Positions 1 to 8,989 of a stretch of 64,000 nucleotides of DNA are shown piece after piece. The stretch lies in contig NZ_CP032685.1 in assembly GCF_003627795.1 (NCBI RefSeq), positions 310,001 to 374,000 of the forward strand, given 5' to 3'. This DNA comes from Rhizobium sp. CCGE531 (GTDB lineage: Bacteria > Pseudomonadota > Alphaproteobacteria > Rhizobiales > Rhizobiaceae). A model generated the notes under the pieces. That model was not told the DNA's origin, made no database searches, and saw only the letters and a program-made list of their open reading frames with translations. How positions within the stretch are numbered: the first letter of the stretch is position 1; the number at the start of each line of letters is the position of its first letter. The translations under genes and the position numbers were made by a program.

Positions 1-331
1 GGTGTCTCGGCTGGTTTGGGGCTGTTCCATAGTGTTCCGATGTCGATCCTGTCGTCCTTTTTGCGCCATGTCCCGGCCAAACCCTAGCATGTCTTGCGCA
101 TCGATGCCTACTGGCATGGATTGAGGCGCAATTCATCAGCGCGAACATGCAGAGGCTCAACTTCGCTTGGCTATGGCCGCGGGGCCGAGCCAGGCGATCA
201 AATTGCGCACCGTCCGCTTAGCGAAACGTGATCGCTCAATCGATTGATGGGACGATTTCGACCTATCGTAAACGTTGCCGAACCGTTTAAATGCATTCGG
301 GGAAGCGAGGCGGAATCGGAGTTGCTGATCG
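1..331. other. Left-edge non-coding stretch
   Basis: I see no convincing gene here. Open frames crossing it on the minus strand run antisense into the MFS gene that follows and have no family resemblance. It presumably holds the promoter of the MFS gene. A weak Shine-Dalgarno (GGAG around 318-321) precedes the ATG at 332. No operator or terminator is clear. Confidence 0.5.
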
Positions 332-1792
332 ATGAATGACATGTCCAGGCCCGGGCAGAGGGAGGGCGAGCGGAAGGCTGGCTCCCGCTCGCTGTCGTTG
401 GCATTGCTCGTGGCCGGTGCCTTCTTCATGGAAAATCTGGATGGCACTGTCATCGCCACCGCGCTGCCGCAGATGGCCGTTTCCTTCGGCGCTCGCCCGG
501 TCGATCTCAATATCGGCATGAGCGCCTATCTGCTGACGCTCGGCGTTTTCATTCCCATCAGCGGCTGGATCAGCGATCGCTTCGGCGCACGCCTGGTATT
601 CACCACGGCTGTCGTCATTTTCACGCTCGCGTCCGTCCTCTGCGGCTTTGCCGATGGAGTCGGCTCCTTCGTCGCCATGCGTATCCTGCAGGGCATCGGC
701 GGGGCGATGATGGTGCCGGTGGGCAGATTGGTCGTCTTGAACAACACGCCGAAGGACAAGCTGATTTCGGCCATAGCAACGATTACCTGGCCGGCACTGG
801 TGGCGCCTGTCCTTGGACCGCCGCTCGGCGGCTTCATCACCGACCATGCGAGCTGGCGCTGGATCTTTTTCCTCAATCTGCCGCTCGGTATTCTGGCGTT
901 CGTCTTCTCGCTCATCCTCATTCCCGAAACCAAGAGCACGGCGCGTCCGCCTTTCGATTGGATCGGCTTCATCGTCAGCGGCATCGGCCTGGCAAGCCTC
1001 ATGTACGGGCTGGAGCTGATCGGACGCCCCGATCCGGTATGGTTGGAAGCATGGGCCTATGTGGCCGCCGGCTTCATGCTACTTGCCGTTGCCGTGTTTC
1101 ATTTTCTCCGGACGGAGCACCCGCTCATCGATCTCTCCGGGCTGAGACTGCCGACCTTCGCCGTCACCATTTCCGGCGGATCGCTGTTCCGCACGGCTAT
1201 CGGTGCCGTTCCCTTCCTGCTGCCGCTGATGTTCCAGGTCGGCTTCGGGCTCAGCGCCTTTCATGCCGGCATGCTGACCTTAGCCGTTTTTGCCGGCAAT
1301 CTGGCGATGAAGCCGGCGACGACGCCCATCCTGCGCCGCTTCGGCTTCAAGCCGGTGCTGATCGTCAACGGCATCCTCAATGCCATCTTCATCGCAGCCT
1401 GCGCGCTATTTTCGCCCGACACGCCTCTCTGGTTCATCTTGCCGGTGCTGTTCATCGGCGGCATGTGCCGCTCGATGCATTTCACCGCGCTGAATACGAT
1501 CGCTTTTGCCGATGTTCCGCCCCAGCAGATGACCGGCGCCAATACGCTGTTCAGCACGGTCTTTCAGCTGACCATGGGCATGGGCATCGCCGTCGGCGCC
1601 ATCGGCATCCGCATCGGCCAGGCGATCAGCGCGCCGCTTGGCGCAAGCGGCATCGTTGCCATCGAATTTCGCCTGGCTTTCGTCATGCTGGGTATCATTG
1701 CGCTGCTTGCCGTGCTGGACTGCCTGCCGCTGGACCGCGGGGCGGGCGACAATGTCTCGCGCAAGCCGAAGCTGGCGAGGAAGGCGGCGTGA
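332..1792 (+). CDS. DHA2-family MFS drug/solute exporter
   Basis: A 486-residue inner-membrane proton-coupled exporter of the EmrB/QacA (DHA2, 14-helix) type. Visible motifs are LDGTVIATALP in helix 1 (residues 36-46), motif A GWISDRFGARLV (78-89) and the antiporter motif C region GPPLGGFITDHASWRW (162-177). The length matches 14 transmembrane segments. It has no adjacent HlyD-type adaptor, so it probably works alone at the inner membrane rather than as a tripartite pump. The substrate cannot be told from sequence. The short C-terminal tail is basic. The family call is firm. Confidence 0.9.
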   Translation: MNDMSRPGQREGERKAGSRSLSLALLVAGAFFMENLDGTVIATALPQMAVSFGARPVDLNIGMSAYLLTLGVFIPISGWISDRFGARLVFTTAVVIFTLASVLCGFADGVGSFVAMRILQGIGGAMMVPVGRLVVLNNTPKDKLISAIATITWPALVAPVLGPPLGGFITDHASWRWIFFLNLPLGILAFVFSLILIPETKSTARPPFDWIGFIVSGIGLASLMYGLELIGRPDPVWLEAWAYVAAGFMLLAVAVFHFLRTEHPLIDLSGLRLPTFAVTISGGSLFRTAIGAVPFLLPLMFQVGFGLSAFHAGMLTLAVFAGNLAMKPATTPILRRFGFKPVLIVNGILNAIFIAACALFSPDTPLWFILPVLFIGGMCRSMHFTALNTIAFADVPPQQMTGANTLFSTVFQLTMGMGIAVGAIGIRIGQAISAPLGASGIVAIEFRLAFVMLGIIALLAVLDCLPLDRGAGDNVSRKPKLARKAA

Positions 1793-1814
1793 TGATCGTG
1801 TCTTTCCGAAGTGT

Positions 1815-1955
1815 TCAGTGCGGATATTCGATGATGTTGTAGTGCAGCAATATCACGGGTATCGCCATCAGGATGATCAGAAGCATTGCGAAGCTTGCCG
1901 CACGCAGCATCTTCATCCGGCGGGCGCGCTGACCGGTCCAATCATATACTGTCAT
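1815..1955 (-). CDS. Small single-pass membrane protein, 46 aa
   Basis: A short frame starting MTVYDWTGQRARRMKM, followed by one strongly hydrophobic segment (about residues 20-38, LLIILMAIPVILL) and a short polar tail. I chose the ATG at 1955 rather than the upstream frame start because a near-consensus Shine-Dalgarno (AAGGAGGGG) sits 5-6 nt before it. The positive residues before the helix suggest an N-in orientation. It converges with the MFS gene (23 bp apart) and diverges from the dehydrogenase. No family is recognised. It is probably a real small protein of unknown function. Confidence 0.6.
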   Translation of the reverse strand: MTVYDWTGQRARRMKMLRAASFAMLLIILMAIPVILLHYNIIEYPH

Positions 1956-2203
1956 AATGAGCCCCTCCTTCTCTATTATTAGAAAGGCAACAAATGGAAC
2001 TCCAGTCAATATTGGCAATAGGGAGCTAAATAATAAGAAATGTCTAATATTGATGCCGATCAGCCGTTGCCTGCAGGACGGCCGCGGAAGTTTATCGGCA
2101 TCGCGTAAAGATCGTTTTGTGACGCCGGCTCACACGATATAACGGACAAAGATTTCGTCCCTGTGTCAGCGGGGCGTTGGTTGCTTGGAAAGAGGAAGAG
2201 GCG

Positions 2204-3250
2204 ATGAGCAAGATGCGTGCCCTGGTTTTGGAGCGTCAGCATGAATTGGCGATCCGCGATATCGATCTGCCGCAGGAGGTTGGGCCGGCCGAAGTGAAGA
2301 TCAAGATCCATACGGTCGGCGTCTGCGGCTCCGACGTGCACTACTATACGCATGGCAAGATCGGCCCCTTCGTCGTCAACGCGCCGATGGTGCTCGGCCA
2401 TGAGGCGGCAGGCACGGTGGTTGAAGTCGGCGCCGGCGTCACGCATCTGAAAGTCGGCGATCGGGTCTGCATGGAGCCCGGCATTCCCGATGCCAACTCC
2501 AAGGCGAGCCGCCTCGGCATGTACAATGTCGATCCCGCCGTCACCTTTTGGGCGACGCCGCCGATCCATGGCGTTCTCACGCCCTTCGTCGTTCATCCGG
2601 CCAATTACACTTTCAAGCTGCCCGACAATGTCAGCTTTGCGGAGGGGGCGATGGTCGAGCCGTTCGCCGTCGGCATGCAGGCCGCAACCAAGGCCCGCAT
2701 CACGCCCGGCGACACCGTCGTCGTGCTCGGTGCCGGTCCCATCGGCATCATGGTGGCGGTTGCTGCCCTTGCCGGCGGTTGCGCGCGGGCGATCGTTGCC
2801 GATCTTGCCCAGCCGAAGCTCGATATCGCCGCGCAGTATCAGGGTGTCATTCCGGTCAACATTCGCGAAAAGAACCTGGTGGAAGAGGTCAACCGGCTCA
2901 CGGACGGCTGGGGCGCGGATGTCGTCTTCGAATGCTCGGGTTCGCCGAAGGCCTGGGAAACCGTCATGACGCTGCCGCGTCCCGGCGGCGTCATCGTTGC
3001 CGTCGGCCTTCCCGTCAATCCGGTCGGCTTCGACGTTTCGACGGCATCGACCAAGGAAATTCGCATCGAGACGATCTTCCGCTATGCGCACCAGTACGAG
3101 CGTTCCATCGCGCTGATCGCATCCGGCCGCGTCGATCTGAAGCCGCTGATTTCGGAGACCTTTGACTTCGAGGACTCCATCAAGGCCTTCGATCGCGCGG
3201 TCGAAGCCCGACCGACGGATGTGAAGCTGCAGATCGTTCTGGATCAATAA
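2204..3250 (+). CDS. Zinc-type medium-chain polyol dehydrogenase (xylitol/sorbitol dehydrogenase-like)
   Basis: A 348-residue medium-chain dehydrogenase that would oxidise a sugar alcohol (xylitol to D-xylulose in the closest annotated relatives) with NAD. The catalytic zinc ligands are visible: Cys41 ([11 protein letters not shown]), His66-Glu67 (GHEAAG) and Glu152 (VEP). The nucleotide-binding motif GAGPIGIM follows near residue 176. The start at 2204 is preceded by AGAGGAAGAG and gives the usual N-terminus (MRALVL). The lobe that normally carries four structural-zinc cysteines (about residues 92-108) has none. Substrate specificity is inference. It stands alone, with a terminator-like hairpin behind it. 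Confidence 0.85.
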   Translation: MSKMRALVLERQHELAIRDIDLPQEVGPAEVKIKIHTVGVCGSDVHYYTHGKIGPFVVNAPMVLGHEAAGTVVEVGAGVTHLKVGDRVCMEPGIPDANSKASRLGMYNVDPAVTFWATPPIHGVLTPFVVHPANYTFKLPDNVSFAEGAMVEPFAVGMQAATKARITPGDTVVVLGAGPIGIMVAVAALAGGCARAIVADLAQPKLDIAAQYQGVIPVNIREKNLVEEVNRLTDGWGADVVFECSGSPKAWETVMTLPRPGGVIVAVGLPVNPVGFDVSTASTKEIRIETIFRYAHQYERSIALIASGRVDLKPLISETFDFEDSIKAFDRAVEARPTDVKLQIVLDQ

Positions 3251-3263
3251 GTTTCGGTTGTCA

Positions 3264-3320
3264 CATCGCCTTGCCTCGATCCTGATATCCGGCTCCGTGT
3301 ATCGGCAAGGCGATGTTTTT
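3264..3320 (+). terminator. Rho-independent terminator after the polyol dehydrogenase
   Basis: An 11-bp inverted repeat (CATCGCCTTGC at 3264-3274 with GCAAGGCGATG at 3305-3315) is followed directly by five Ts. The 30-nt loop can itself pair further (CGAT/ATCG). Its position 13 bp after the stop codon fits a terminator. Confidence 0.7.
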
Positions 3321-3422
3321 CCTCAGTTGTACACGACGCCGTAGACGACCCGGCAAAAGCGATGCTAGGTAGCCTTCAATAGAGGGAATAGGCTTTAACG
3401 CCGTGAAACGGGAAGGACCGCC

Positions 3423-5165
3423 GTGCCGCACGACGTTGCATTGATCGCATTGATTGCCGCGGGCTTCGTGTTTGCGGCCATTTTCGGCTATCTGGCCGAC
3501 AGGCTGCATCTGCCGCCATTGGTCGGCTATCTGGTGGCCGGCGTCATCATAGGCTCGTCGACCCCGGGCTTTGTCGCCGATGTTTCGCTGGCATCGCAAT
3601 TGGCCGAGATCGGCGTCATCCTACTGATGTTCGGCGTCGGTCTGCACTTTTCCGCCGCCGACCTTTTGGCGGTGCGCGGCGTCGCCATTCCCGGCGCCAT
3701 CGGCCAGATCGCAATCGCGACCCTGCTGGGCGTGGGCTTGACGTCGCTATGGGGTTGGAGTGTCGGCGCTGGGGTGGTTTTCGGCTTGAGCCTTGCCGTC
3801 GCCAGTACCGTCGTGCTTTTGAAGGCGCTGGAAGAGCGCAATCTGGTCAGTTCGACCAATGGCCGCGTTGCCGTCGGCTGGCTGATCGTCGAAGATCTGG
3901 CCATGGTGCTCGCACTCGTCCTCCTACCCGCCTTTGCCGGTGTCCTGGGCGGCCATGCGGATGCCGGTGAGCATGCCGCTTCCAGCTCGATCTGGCTGAC
4001 GATCGGCATGACGCTCCTCAAGGTGGCCGCCTTCACAGCCGTTGCGATCTTCATCGGGCCGCGTGTCGTGCCCTGGCTTTTGACCTCGGTCGCCCGCACG
4101 GGCTCTCGCGAGCTCTTCACGCTGTCGGTTCTGGCAATCGCGCTCGGCATCGCCTTCGGCGCGGCGGAGATCTTCGGCGTGTCCTTTGCGCTGGGTGCCT
4201 TCTTTGCCGGCCTCGTGATGAGTGAATCGCATCTCAGCCATAGGGCAGCAGCCGACTCCCTGCCATTGCAGAATGCCTTTTCGGTCCTGTTCTTCGTGTC
4301 CGTCGGCATGCTTTTCGATCCCTCGGTCCTGATCCGTGAACCGCTGATGATCATTGGCGTGCTGGCGTTGATCATGCTGGGCAAGTCGCTGATCGCCTTC
4401 GGCGTCGTGCTGTTGCTGCGCTATCCCGCCAGCATCGGCTTTGCGGTTGCGGCAGGTCTGGCGCAAATCGGCGAATTCTCCTTCATTCTGGCCGGGCTCG
4501 GCGTATCTTTGGGGTTGCTGACGCGGGAAGGGCAGGATCTCATCCTTGCCGGAGCGATCCTTTCGATCACGCTCAATCCGCTGGCCTTCTACGCCACGGA
4601 GAAGCTGGAAAAGTGGACCTTTGCCCGCTGGCCGTTCCTGGCGAATAAATACGGCATGCCCAAGCTGGACGGCCTGCGGCGTCAGTTGACCGTGATCAAC
4701 AAGCAGCGCGAGGAGCGCGATCGCCAGCACCATCTCGAGATCGAGCAGCTCATCGAAACCTTCCCGATGTTTGCCGAACTTGATGATAACGAGCATGAAG
4801 AGCTGCTGCTGCTCTTCCGGCCGCGATCGGCCTCGCCGGGTGACCGCGTCATCCGAACCGGGGATCGCGGCGACAGCATGTTCTTCATCGCCTCCGGCGC
4901 CGTCGAGGTGCAGGTGGAGGATGACGAGATCCGGCTCGGCGCCGGCGCCTTCTTTGGCGAAATGGCACTGCTGACGGGCGCGCGCCGCACGGCCGATGTC
5001 GTCGCTGTCGATTTCTGTCAGCTCTTCGTGCTGGATCGCCGCGACTTCAATCTCTTCATGTCGCGGCATCCGCAATTGCGCGCCGCCGTCAGCCGCATGG
5101 CGCGGGAACGGCAGGAGAGCAACGTGTCGCGCCAGCGGCGCGACCAGCCGCTGGATGCAGGCTGA
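3423..5165 (+). CDS. Kef-type cation:proton antiporter with C-terminal cyclic-nucleotide-binding domain
   Basis: A 580-residue CPA2-family membrane protein. About 12 hydrophobic segments fill residues 1-400, including the typical LHLPPLVGYLVAGVIIG near the N-terminus. The C-terminal part (about 440-560) is a cNMP-binding beta-barrel with the phosphate-cassette motif FGEMALLTGARRTADVV, taking the place of the RCK/TrkA-N domain of classical KefB/C. This suggests K+(Na+)/H+ exchange gated by a cyclic nucleotide or another ligand. GTG is the start, preceded by GGAAGGA. The gene is single and converges with the acetamidase. Ion specificity is unknown. Confidence 0.88.
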   Translation: MPHDVALIALIAAGFVFAAIFGYLADRLHLPPLVGYLVAGVIIGSSTPGFVADVSLASQLAEIGVILLMFGVGLHFSAADLLAVRGVAIPGAIGQIAIATLLGVGLTSLWGWSVGAGVVFGLSLAVASTVVLLKALEERNLVSSTNGRVAVGWLIVEDLAMVLALVLLPAFAGVLGGHADAGEHAASSSIWLTIGMTLLKVAAFTAVAIFIGPRVVPWLLTSVARTGSRELFTLSVLAIALGIAFGAAEIFGVSFALGAFFAGLVMSESHLSHRAAADSLPLQNAFSVLFFVSVGMLFDPSVLIREPLMIIGVLALIMLGKSLIAFGVVLLLRYPASIGFAVAAGLAQIGEFSFILAGLGVSLGLLTREGQDLILAGAILSITLNPLAFYATEKLEKWTFARWPFLANKYGMPKLDGLRRQLTVINKQREERDRQHHLEIEQLIETFPMFAELDDNEHEELLLLFRPRSASPGDRVIRTGDRGDSMFFIASGAVEVQVEDDEIRLGAGAFFGEMALLTGARRTADVVAVDFCQLFVLDRRDFNLFMSRHPQLRAAVSRMARERQESNVSRQRRDQPLDAG

Positions 5166-5180
5166 TATCGGGTTGACGCT

Positions 5181-6092
5181 TTATCGGCGCTTCAGCCAGT
5201 TTTTCGAAACGCGGCAGGCCATCGTATAGGCGGGGTCGAAGACGTTACCGACATCATAGCGCACCACCTGGCCGAGAAGGTGGCTTGCCGCCGTCTTGTC
5301 GAGGCCATAATCGGAGCCGAGCCAGCGCAGCATTTCGCTGGTGGCATGCTGCAGGGCCTGGTCGAGCGGTCGGGCATTGCCGATGGTGAAGATATCCTCC
5401 GCCGTCTCGCCGCGCGGCCAGACGATCGTCTTTTTCTTTTCCACGCTCAGGCGTACCGTCACCTCGAAGGTGGTTTCGATCCCGGTGCCGACGATCTCTC
5501 CGTCGCCTTGCACCGCATGACAATCGCCCAGAAAGAACAGCGCACCCGGCGCCGAGACCGGAAACCAGATGGTCGTGCCCGGCCCAAGCAGGCGATAGTC
5601 CATGTTGCCGCCGAACTCGCCGCTGGTGGCGGTCGATATGGCCTGGCCGAGCGACGGCGCGACCCCGAAGCAGCCGATCATCGGCGACAGCGGCAGAGTA
5701 AGGGTTTCGAGGCCGGCAACGGGCTCGGCCAGCCGCGCTGTCAGGGCTTCGCGATCGATCTGCCAGATCACCTTTTCGCCCGCCGGCAGGGCGCGGACGT
5801 CGCGCGGGTCGACGACATTGCTCGCGACCACGCTGCGGGTGAAGCCGGTATCGCGCGTCGGCACCATAGTCAGGATCTCGACCTTGAGGGAATCGCCCGG
5901 TTCCGCGCCTTCGACGAAGATCGGCCCGTTCATCGGATTGGGACCTGAGATGCGGTTGATGTCGTGCTTGTCATAGCCGGCGGCATCGAGCGTTTCGGTG
6001 ATGACGGTATCGCCGTCGGCGATGTGCAGGGCCGGCGGCAGCGAGCCGATGACATTGTGATAGTGGGTGGGGGCGAAACGGTGTGTTGCCAT
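5181..6092 (-). CDS. Acetamidase/formamidase family amidohydrolase
   Basis: A 303-residue protein of the FmdA/AmdA family, which hydrolyses short amides such as formamide or acetamide to ammonia and the acid in the cytosol. Family signatures include the early GSLPPALHIADGDTV, SGPNPMNGPIFVEGAEPGDSL and FLGDCHAVQGDGEIVGTGIE. The last carries the metal-site Asp/His (DCHAVQGDGE). Length is normal for the shorter bacterial members. It stands alone between converging and diverging neighbours, with no amide transporter nearby. The true substrate is unknown. Confidence 0.88.
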   Translation of the reverse strand: MATHRFAPTHYHNVIGSLPPALHIADGDTVITETLDAAGYDKHDINRISGPNPMNGPIFVEGAEPGDSLKVEILTMVPTRDTGFTRSVVASNVVDPRDVRALPAGEKVIWQIDREALTARLAEPVAGLETLTLPLSPMIGCFGVAPSLGQAISTATSGEFGGNMDYRLLGPGTTIWFPVSAPGALFFLGDCHAVQGDGEIVGTGIETTFEVTVRLSVEKKKTIVWPRGETAEDIFTIGNARPLDQALQHATSEMLRWLGSDYGLDKTAASHLLGQVVRYDVGNVFDPAYTMACRVSKNWLKRR

Positions 6093-6366
6093 TTTGCTTA
6101 AGCCTTGTGTCGAATCCGGTTGCGGCAGCCTATGACGCTCCGCTCTTTTCGGAAAGATCGCCGTGGCGGTATTTGTGCAAGTCGACAGTCTTGCCGCGAC
6201 TATCCCGCATGATGCTGCATTCGTCGGTCAGTTTGGACGAAATGGTCGTCGACACCTTGCGATGCGCCACCGTGTTTCGCCGTCCCTCCCGCTTGACTCG
6301 AACCGCGTTTCTGCGACCGTAGCATCACGACTTCGTGTTCGGCGTCAGGGGAAAAGGCTCATTTTT

Positions 6367-7428
6367 ATGAACGAGTTCCGATCATTTCGTTGCATGTCGT
6401 GCCTCCTCATAGCGCTGACAATCCTGATCAGCGCGGGCCTGATCGGCGCAGGCCTTTCGCCGATATCGCCGGCCGTGGCTGCTGAGACATCCGGGATGGC
6501 GCCGCAGACCAAGGCGTCGAGCGAGCAGGTGGAAAAGCTTATCGGCACATTGCGCGACAGCAACGCCATGTCGGGTCCGGATCTTGTGCAGCGGCGTGCT
6601 GGTTTCGAGAAGTTCATGGCATCGACGCCGGGCCCGGCGCGCGTGCAGATACGGCATGTCGATGCCAATGGTGTGGATGCCGATCTGATTTGGCCGGCGC
6701 GATTGCATCATCCGATCGGCCGGCGCGCCATTCTCTACCTGCATGGCGGTGGCTTTTACAGCGGCTCGCTCCGAACGCATATCAACATCGCGGGCGCGCT
6801 TGCCAAGGCGGCGTCGGCCGATGTCTTGCTGATCGATTATCGCCTCGCACCGGAGAATAGCTTTCCCGCGCAAAGAGACGATGCGGTTGCCGCCTATCGC
6901 TGGCTTCTGACCTCGGGATACAAGGCTGGCAACATCGTCGTAGCCGGTGAATCGGTGGGCGCAACCTTGGCCATCGAGATCATCCTCAATCAGCTTCATC
7001 TCAGGGGTCCGCTTCCCGCGGCGGTTGTCGCAATGAGCCCGATCACCGACTTTGCGGGAACAGGTGCCTCACTGACGGCCAATGCGTCCGAGGATCCGTT
7101 CATGGGCAAGGACGAGATGACCCTCATGCGCAATGCATTCGTTCGGGATCGATCCCTCGACGATCCGGACATATCGCCGCTCTATGGCAATTTCTCCGGC
7201 TTTCCGCCGCTGCTGATACAGGTCGGTTCGCGCGAGACGCTGCTCGACGACAGCACGAGGCTGGCGGACAAGGTGCATCAGGCAGGCGGCAGCGTGAATC
7301 TGGAAATCTGGCCGGGCATGATCCATCAGTGGCAGATTTTCCCCTTCTGGCTCGACGACGCGAGAAAGTCGAATGCGAGAGTTGCGGAATTCGCGATATC
7401 GCATTTTGCCGACAGGCCGATGCAGTAG
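6367..7428 (+). CDS. Exported HSL-type alpha/beta hydrolase (esterase)
   Basis: A 353-residue carboxylesterase-like protein of the hormone-sensitive-lipase group. The oxyanion-hole motif HGGGF is at 126-130, the nucleophile elbow GESVG is at 194-198 (Ser196), and a C-terminal GMIHQW supplies the likely catalytic His. The first 40 residues form a signal peptide (hydrophobic LLIALTILISAGLIGAGL, then AVAAE), so it probably acts in the periplasm. I chose the ATG at 6367, preceded by AGGGGAAAAGG, because it starts the signal peptide; an upstream in-frame extension looks non-coding. It is not in an obvious operon with the following hydrolase. Substrate unknown. Confidence 0.85.
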   Translation: MNEFRSFRCMSCLLIALTILISAGLIGAGLSPISPAVAAETSGMAPQTKASSEQVEKLIGTLRDSNAMSGPDLVQRRAGFEKFMASTPGPARVQIRHVDANGVDADLIWPARLHHPIGRRAILYLHGGGFYSGSLRTHINIAGALAKAASADVLLIDYRLAPENSFPAQRDDAVAAYRWLLTSGYKAGNIVVAGESVGATLAIEIILNQLHLRGPLPAAVVAMSPITDFAGTGASLTANASEDPFMGKDEMTLMRNAFVRDRSLDDPDISPLYGNFSGFPPLLIQVGSRETLLDDSTRLADKVHQAGGSVNLEIWPGMIHQWQIFPFWLDDARKSNARVAEFAISHFADRPMQ

Positions 7429-7530
7429 TTTTCATGCGCAAGGACATGACAAACCTTGATCCATCCGAGATCGAGGGACGGCGAGTGTTTGCTTCTGCCT
7501 GTCCTTGCGCTGTCATCACGCTGTCATTTG

Positions 7531-7612
7531 TTTATCGCGATAAATGATTGTGGGGTAGTTTTTAGGTGGACAGGGCGAAAGAAAGGTTTTATGCATATGT
7601 TTATCGCGATAA
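7531..7612 (+). promoter_or_regulatory. Two copies of palindrome TTTATCGCGATAAA before the Tat hydrolase
   Basis: A perfect 14-bp palindrome (7531-7544) is repeated as TTATCGCGATAA (7601-7612), 69 bp further on and about 34 bp before the start codon. Two identical AT-flanked palindromes in a short intergenic region are typical of a dimeric repressor's operators. The cognate regulator is not in the window. A MarR- or TetR-like protein is a guess. Confidence 0.6.
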
Positions 7613-7645
7613 TAAATCGCATAATAACTTTCAATGGAGATTGAA

Positions 7646-8620
7646 ATGAGCCAGTCGATCCATCAAGCTACCCGTCGGGGCGTCATGACAGCCGGGCTCG
7701 GCCTTGCCGCCGCTGCAGCCGTCGCCCCCTTCGCTCAACCTGCACAAGCCTCTACAAAGCAACCAACTTCGAAAGGTAAGGACACAATGAGCAGCAGCAC
7801 GATCACCACCAAGGACGGCACGCAGATCTTCTATAAGGATTGGGGAACAGGCCAGCCGATCGTCTTCCATCATGGATGGCCCCTGAGCTCCGACGATTGG
7901 GACGCCCAGATGCTCTTCTTCCTCCATCAGGGCTACCGCGTCATCGCCCATGACCGTCGCGGCCACGGCCGCTCCAGCCAGACGGCAACCGGCAACGAGA
8001 TGGATACCTACGCCGCCGACGTGGCCGCGCTTGCCGAGCATCTCGACCTCAAGGGCGCCATCCATGTCGGCCATTCCACAGGCGGCGGCGAAGTTGCCCG
8101 TTATGTGGGTCAGTATGGCGGCCATGGCCGTGTTTCGAAGGCCGTGCTGATCGGCGCCGTGCCGCCGATCATGGTCAAATCCGAAAAGAACCCCGGCGGC
8201 TTGCCGCTGGAAGTCTTCGATGGCTTCCGCGCCGCACTTGCAGCCAACCGCGCCCAGTTCTTCCGCGACGTTCCCGCGGGCCCGTTCTATGGCTTCAACC
8301 GCCCCGGCGCCGCCGTTTCGCAGGGCATCATCGACAATTGGTGGCGTCAAGGCATGATGGGCGGCACCAAGGCTCATTATGATTGCATCAAGGCCTTCTC
8401 CGAAACCGACTTCACCGAAGATCTGAAGAAGATCGAAGTCCCGACCCTCGTCATGCATGGCGACGACGACCAGATCGTACCGATCGCAGACTCGGCCCTT
8501 CTGTCCTCGAAGTTGCTGAAGAACGGCACGCTCAAGGTCTACAAGGGCTTCCCGCACGGCATGGCAACCACCCATGCCGATGTGATCAACGCCGACCTGC
8601 TGGCCTTCTTCAAAGCCTAG
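7646..8620 (+). CDS. Tat-exported alpha/beta hydrolase (non-heme haloperoxidase/perhydrolase-like)
   Basis: A 324-residue protein of the cofactor-free haloperoxidase/arylesterase family. Visible features are [14 protein letters not shown] at the mature N-terminus, the oxyanion region HHGWP, the nucleophile elbow GHSTGG (Ser144), and C-terminal GDDDQIVP and FPHGM supplying Asp and His. Residues 8-36 form a twin-arginine signal (TRRGVMTAG, then an alanine-rich core), pointing to export. The start at 7646 has GGAGAT before it. An internal Met at 7787 has its own strong Shine-Dalgarno and is where ordinary cytosolic family members begin, so two products are possible. Reaction in vivo unknown. Confidence 0.88.
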   Translation: MSQSIHQATRRGVMTAGLGLAAAAAVAPFAQPAQASTKQPTSKGKDTMSSSTITTKDGTQIFYKDWGTGQPIVFHHGWPLSSDDWDAQMLFFLHQGYRVIAHDRRGHGRSSQTATGNEMDTYAADVAALAEHLDLKGAIHVGHSTGGGEVARYVGQYGGHGRVSKAVLIGAVPPIMVKSEKNPGGLPLEVFDGFRAALAANRAQFFRDVPAGPFYGFNRPGAAVSQGIIDNWWRQGMMGGTKAHYDCIKAFSETDFTEDLKKIEVPTLVMHGDDDQIVPIADSALLSSKLLKNGTLKVYKGFPHGMATTHADVINADLLAFFKA

Positions 8621-8637
8621 TTCTCTCTGAAAGCAGT

Positions 8638-8659
8638 GCGCCCGCCAAAAGGCGGGCGC
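8638..8659 (+). terminator. GC-rich hairpin after the Tat hydrolase
   Basis: A perfect 9-bp stem GCGCCCGCC/GGCGGGCGC with an AAAA loop begins 17 bp after the stop codon. It has no long T-run (TTCA follows), so it could be a weak terminator or an mRNA-stabilising hairpin. Confidence 0.55.
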
Positions 8660-8697
8660 TTCACAGCCTGCCGGGTGCTGTTACCGCCTCCGCCGCT

Positions 8698-8871
8698 TCA
8701 GCTATCGAGTTTCAACGATAGCTGAACGGCGCGCGACAGGGGCGGTAGCGGCCGACTGATTTCCACACGGCGCGTCCAGTTGGCGCGCCGTTCCTGTTCG
8801 CGCTCCCGAAGTGCCTTCGAGACAGCGACAAAGCTCATTGCACGTTCGATGACTTGTTCGGCCTTGGTCAT
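8698..8871 (-). CDS. Small SOS-box-controlled protein, 57 aa, unknown function
   Basis: The frame begins MTKAEQVIERAMSFVAVSKALRERE and is mostly a charged, probably helical peptide, rich in Arg/Glu in residues 20-40, with no membrane segment. I chose the ATG at 8871, preceded by GGAGATAT. Another ATG four codons upstream abuts the LexA site and is less likely. A GAAC-N7-GAAC box lies 15 bp upstream of the start, so it is probably DNA-damage inducible. The last codons form half of a 10-bp inverted repeat (8698-8725) that may act as terminator. No family is recognised. Confidence 0.55.
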   Translation of the reverse strand: MTKAEQVIERAMSFVAVSKALREREQERRANWTRRVEISRPLPPLSRAVQLSLKLDS

Positions 8872-8885
8872 GGATATCTCCATAT

Positions 8886-8900
8886 GTTCACTTTATGTTC
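8886..8900 (-). promoter_or_regulatory. LexA (SOS) box, alphaproteobacterial type
   Basis: On the minus strand the sequence reads GAAC-ATAAAGT-GAAC, an exact match to the GAAC-N7-GAAC operator of LexA in alphaproteobacteria. It lies immediately upstream of the small gene's start, and a TTGACT hexamer about 22 bp further upstream could be the -35. Binding would block this promoter. Confidence 0.7.
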
Positions 8901-8989
8901 TCATATTGAGCGCGCAAAGTCAAGCAAGCCGGGCGTTCGGGCCGATTGGCATCGTCCACGCCGATCAGAAGATTGGACTATGCGAGCTT

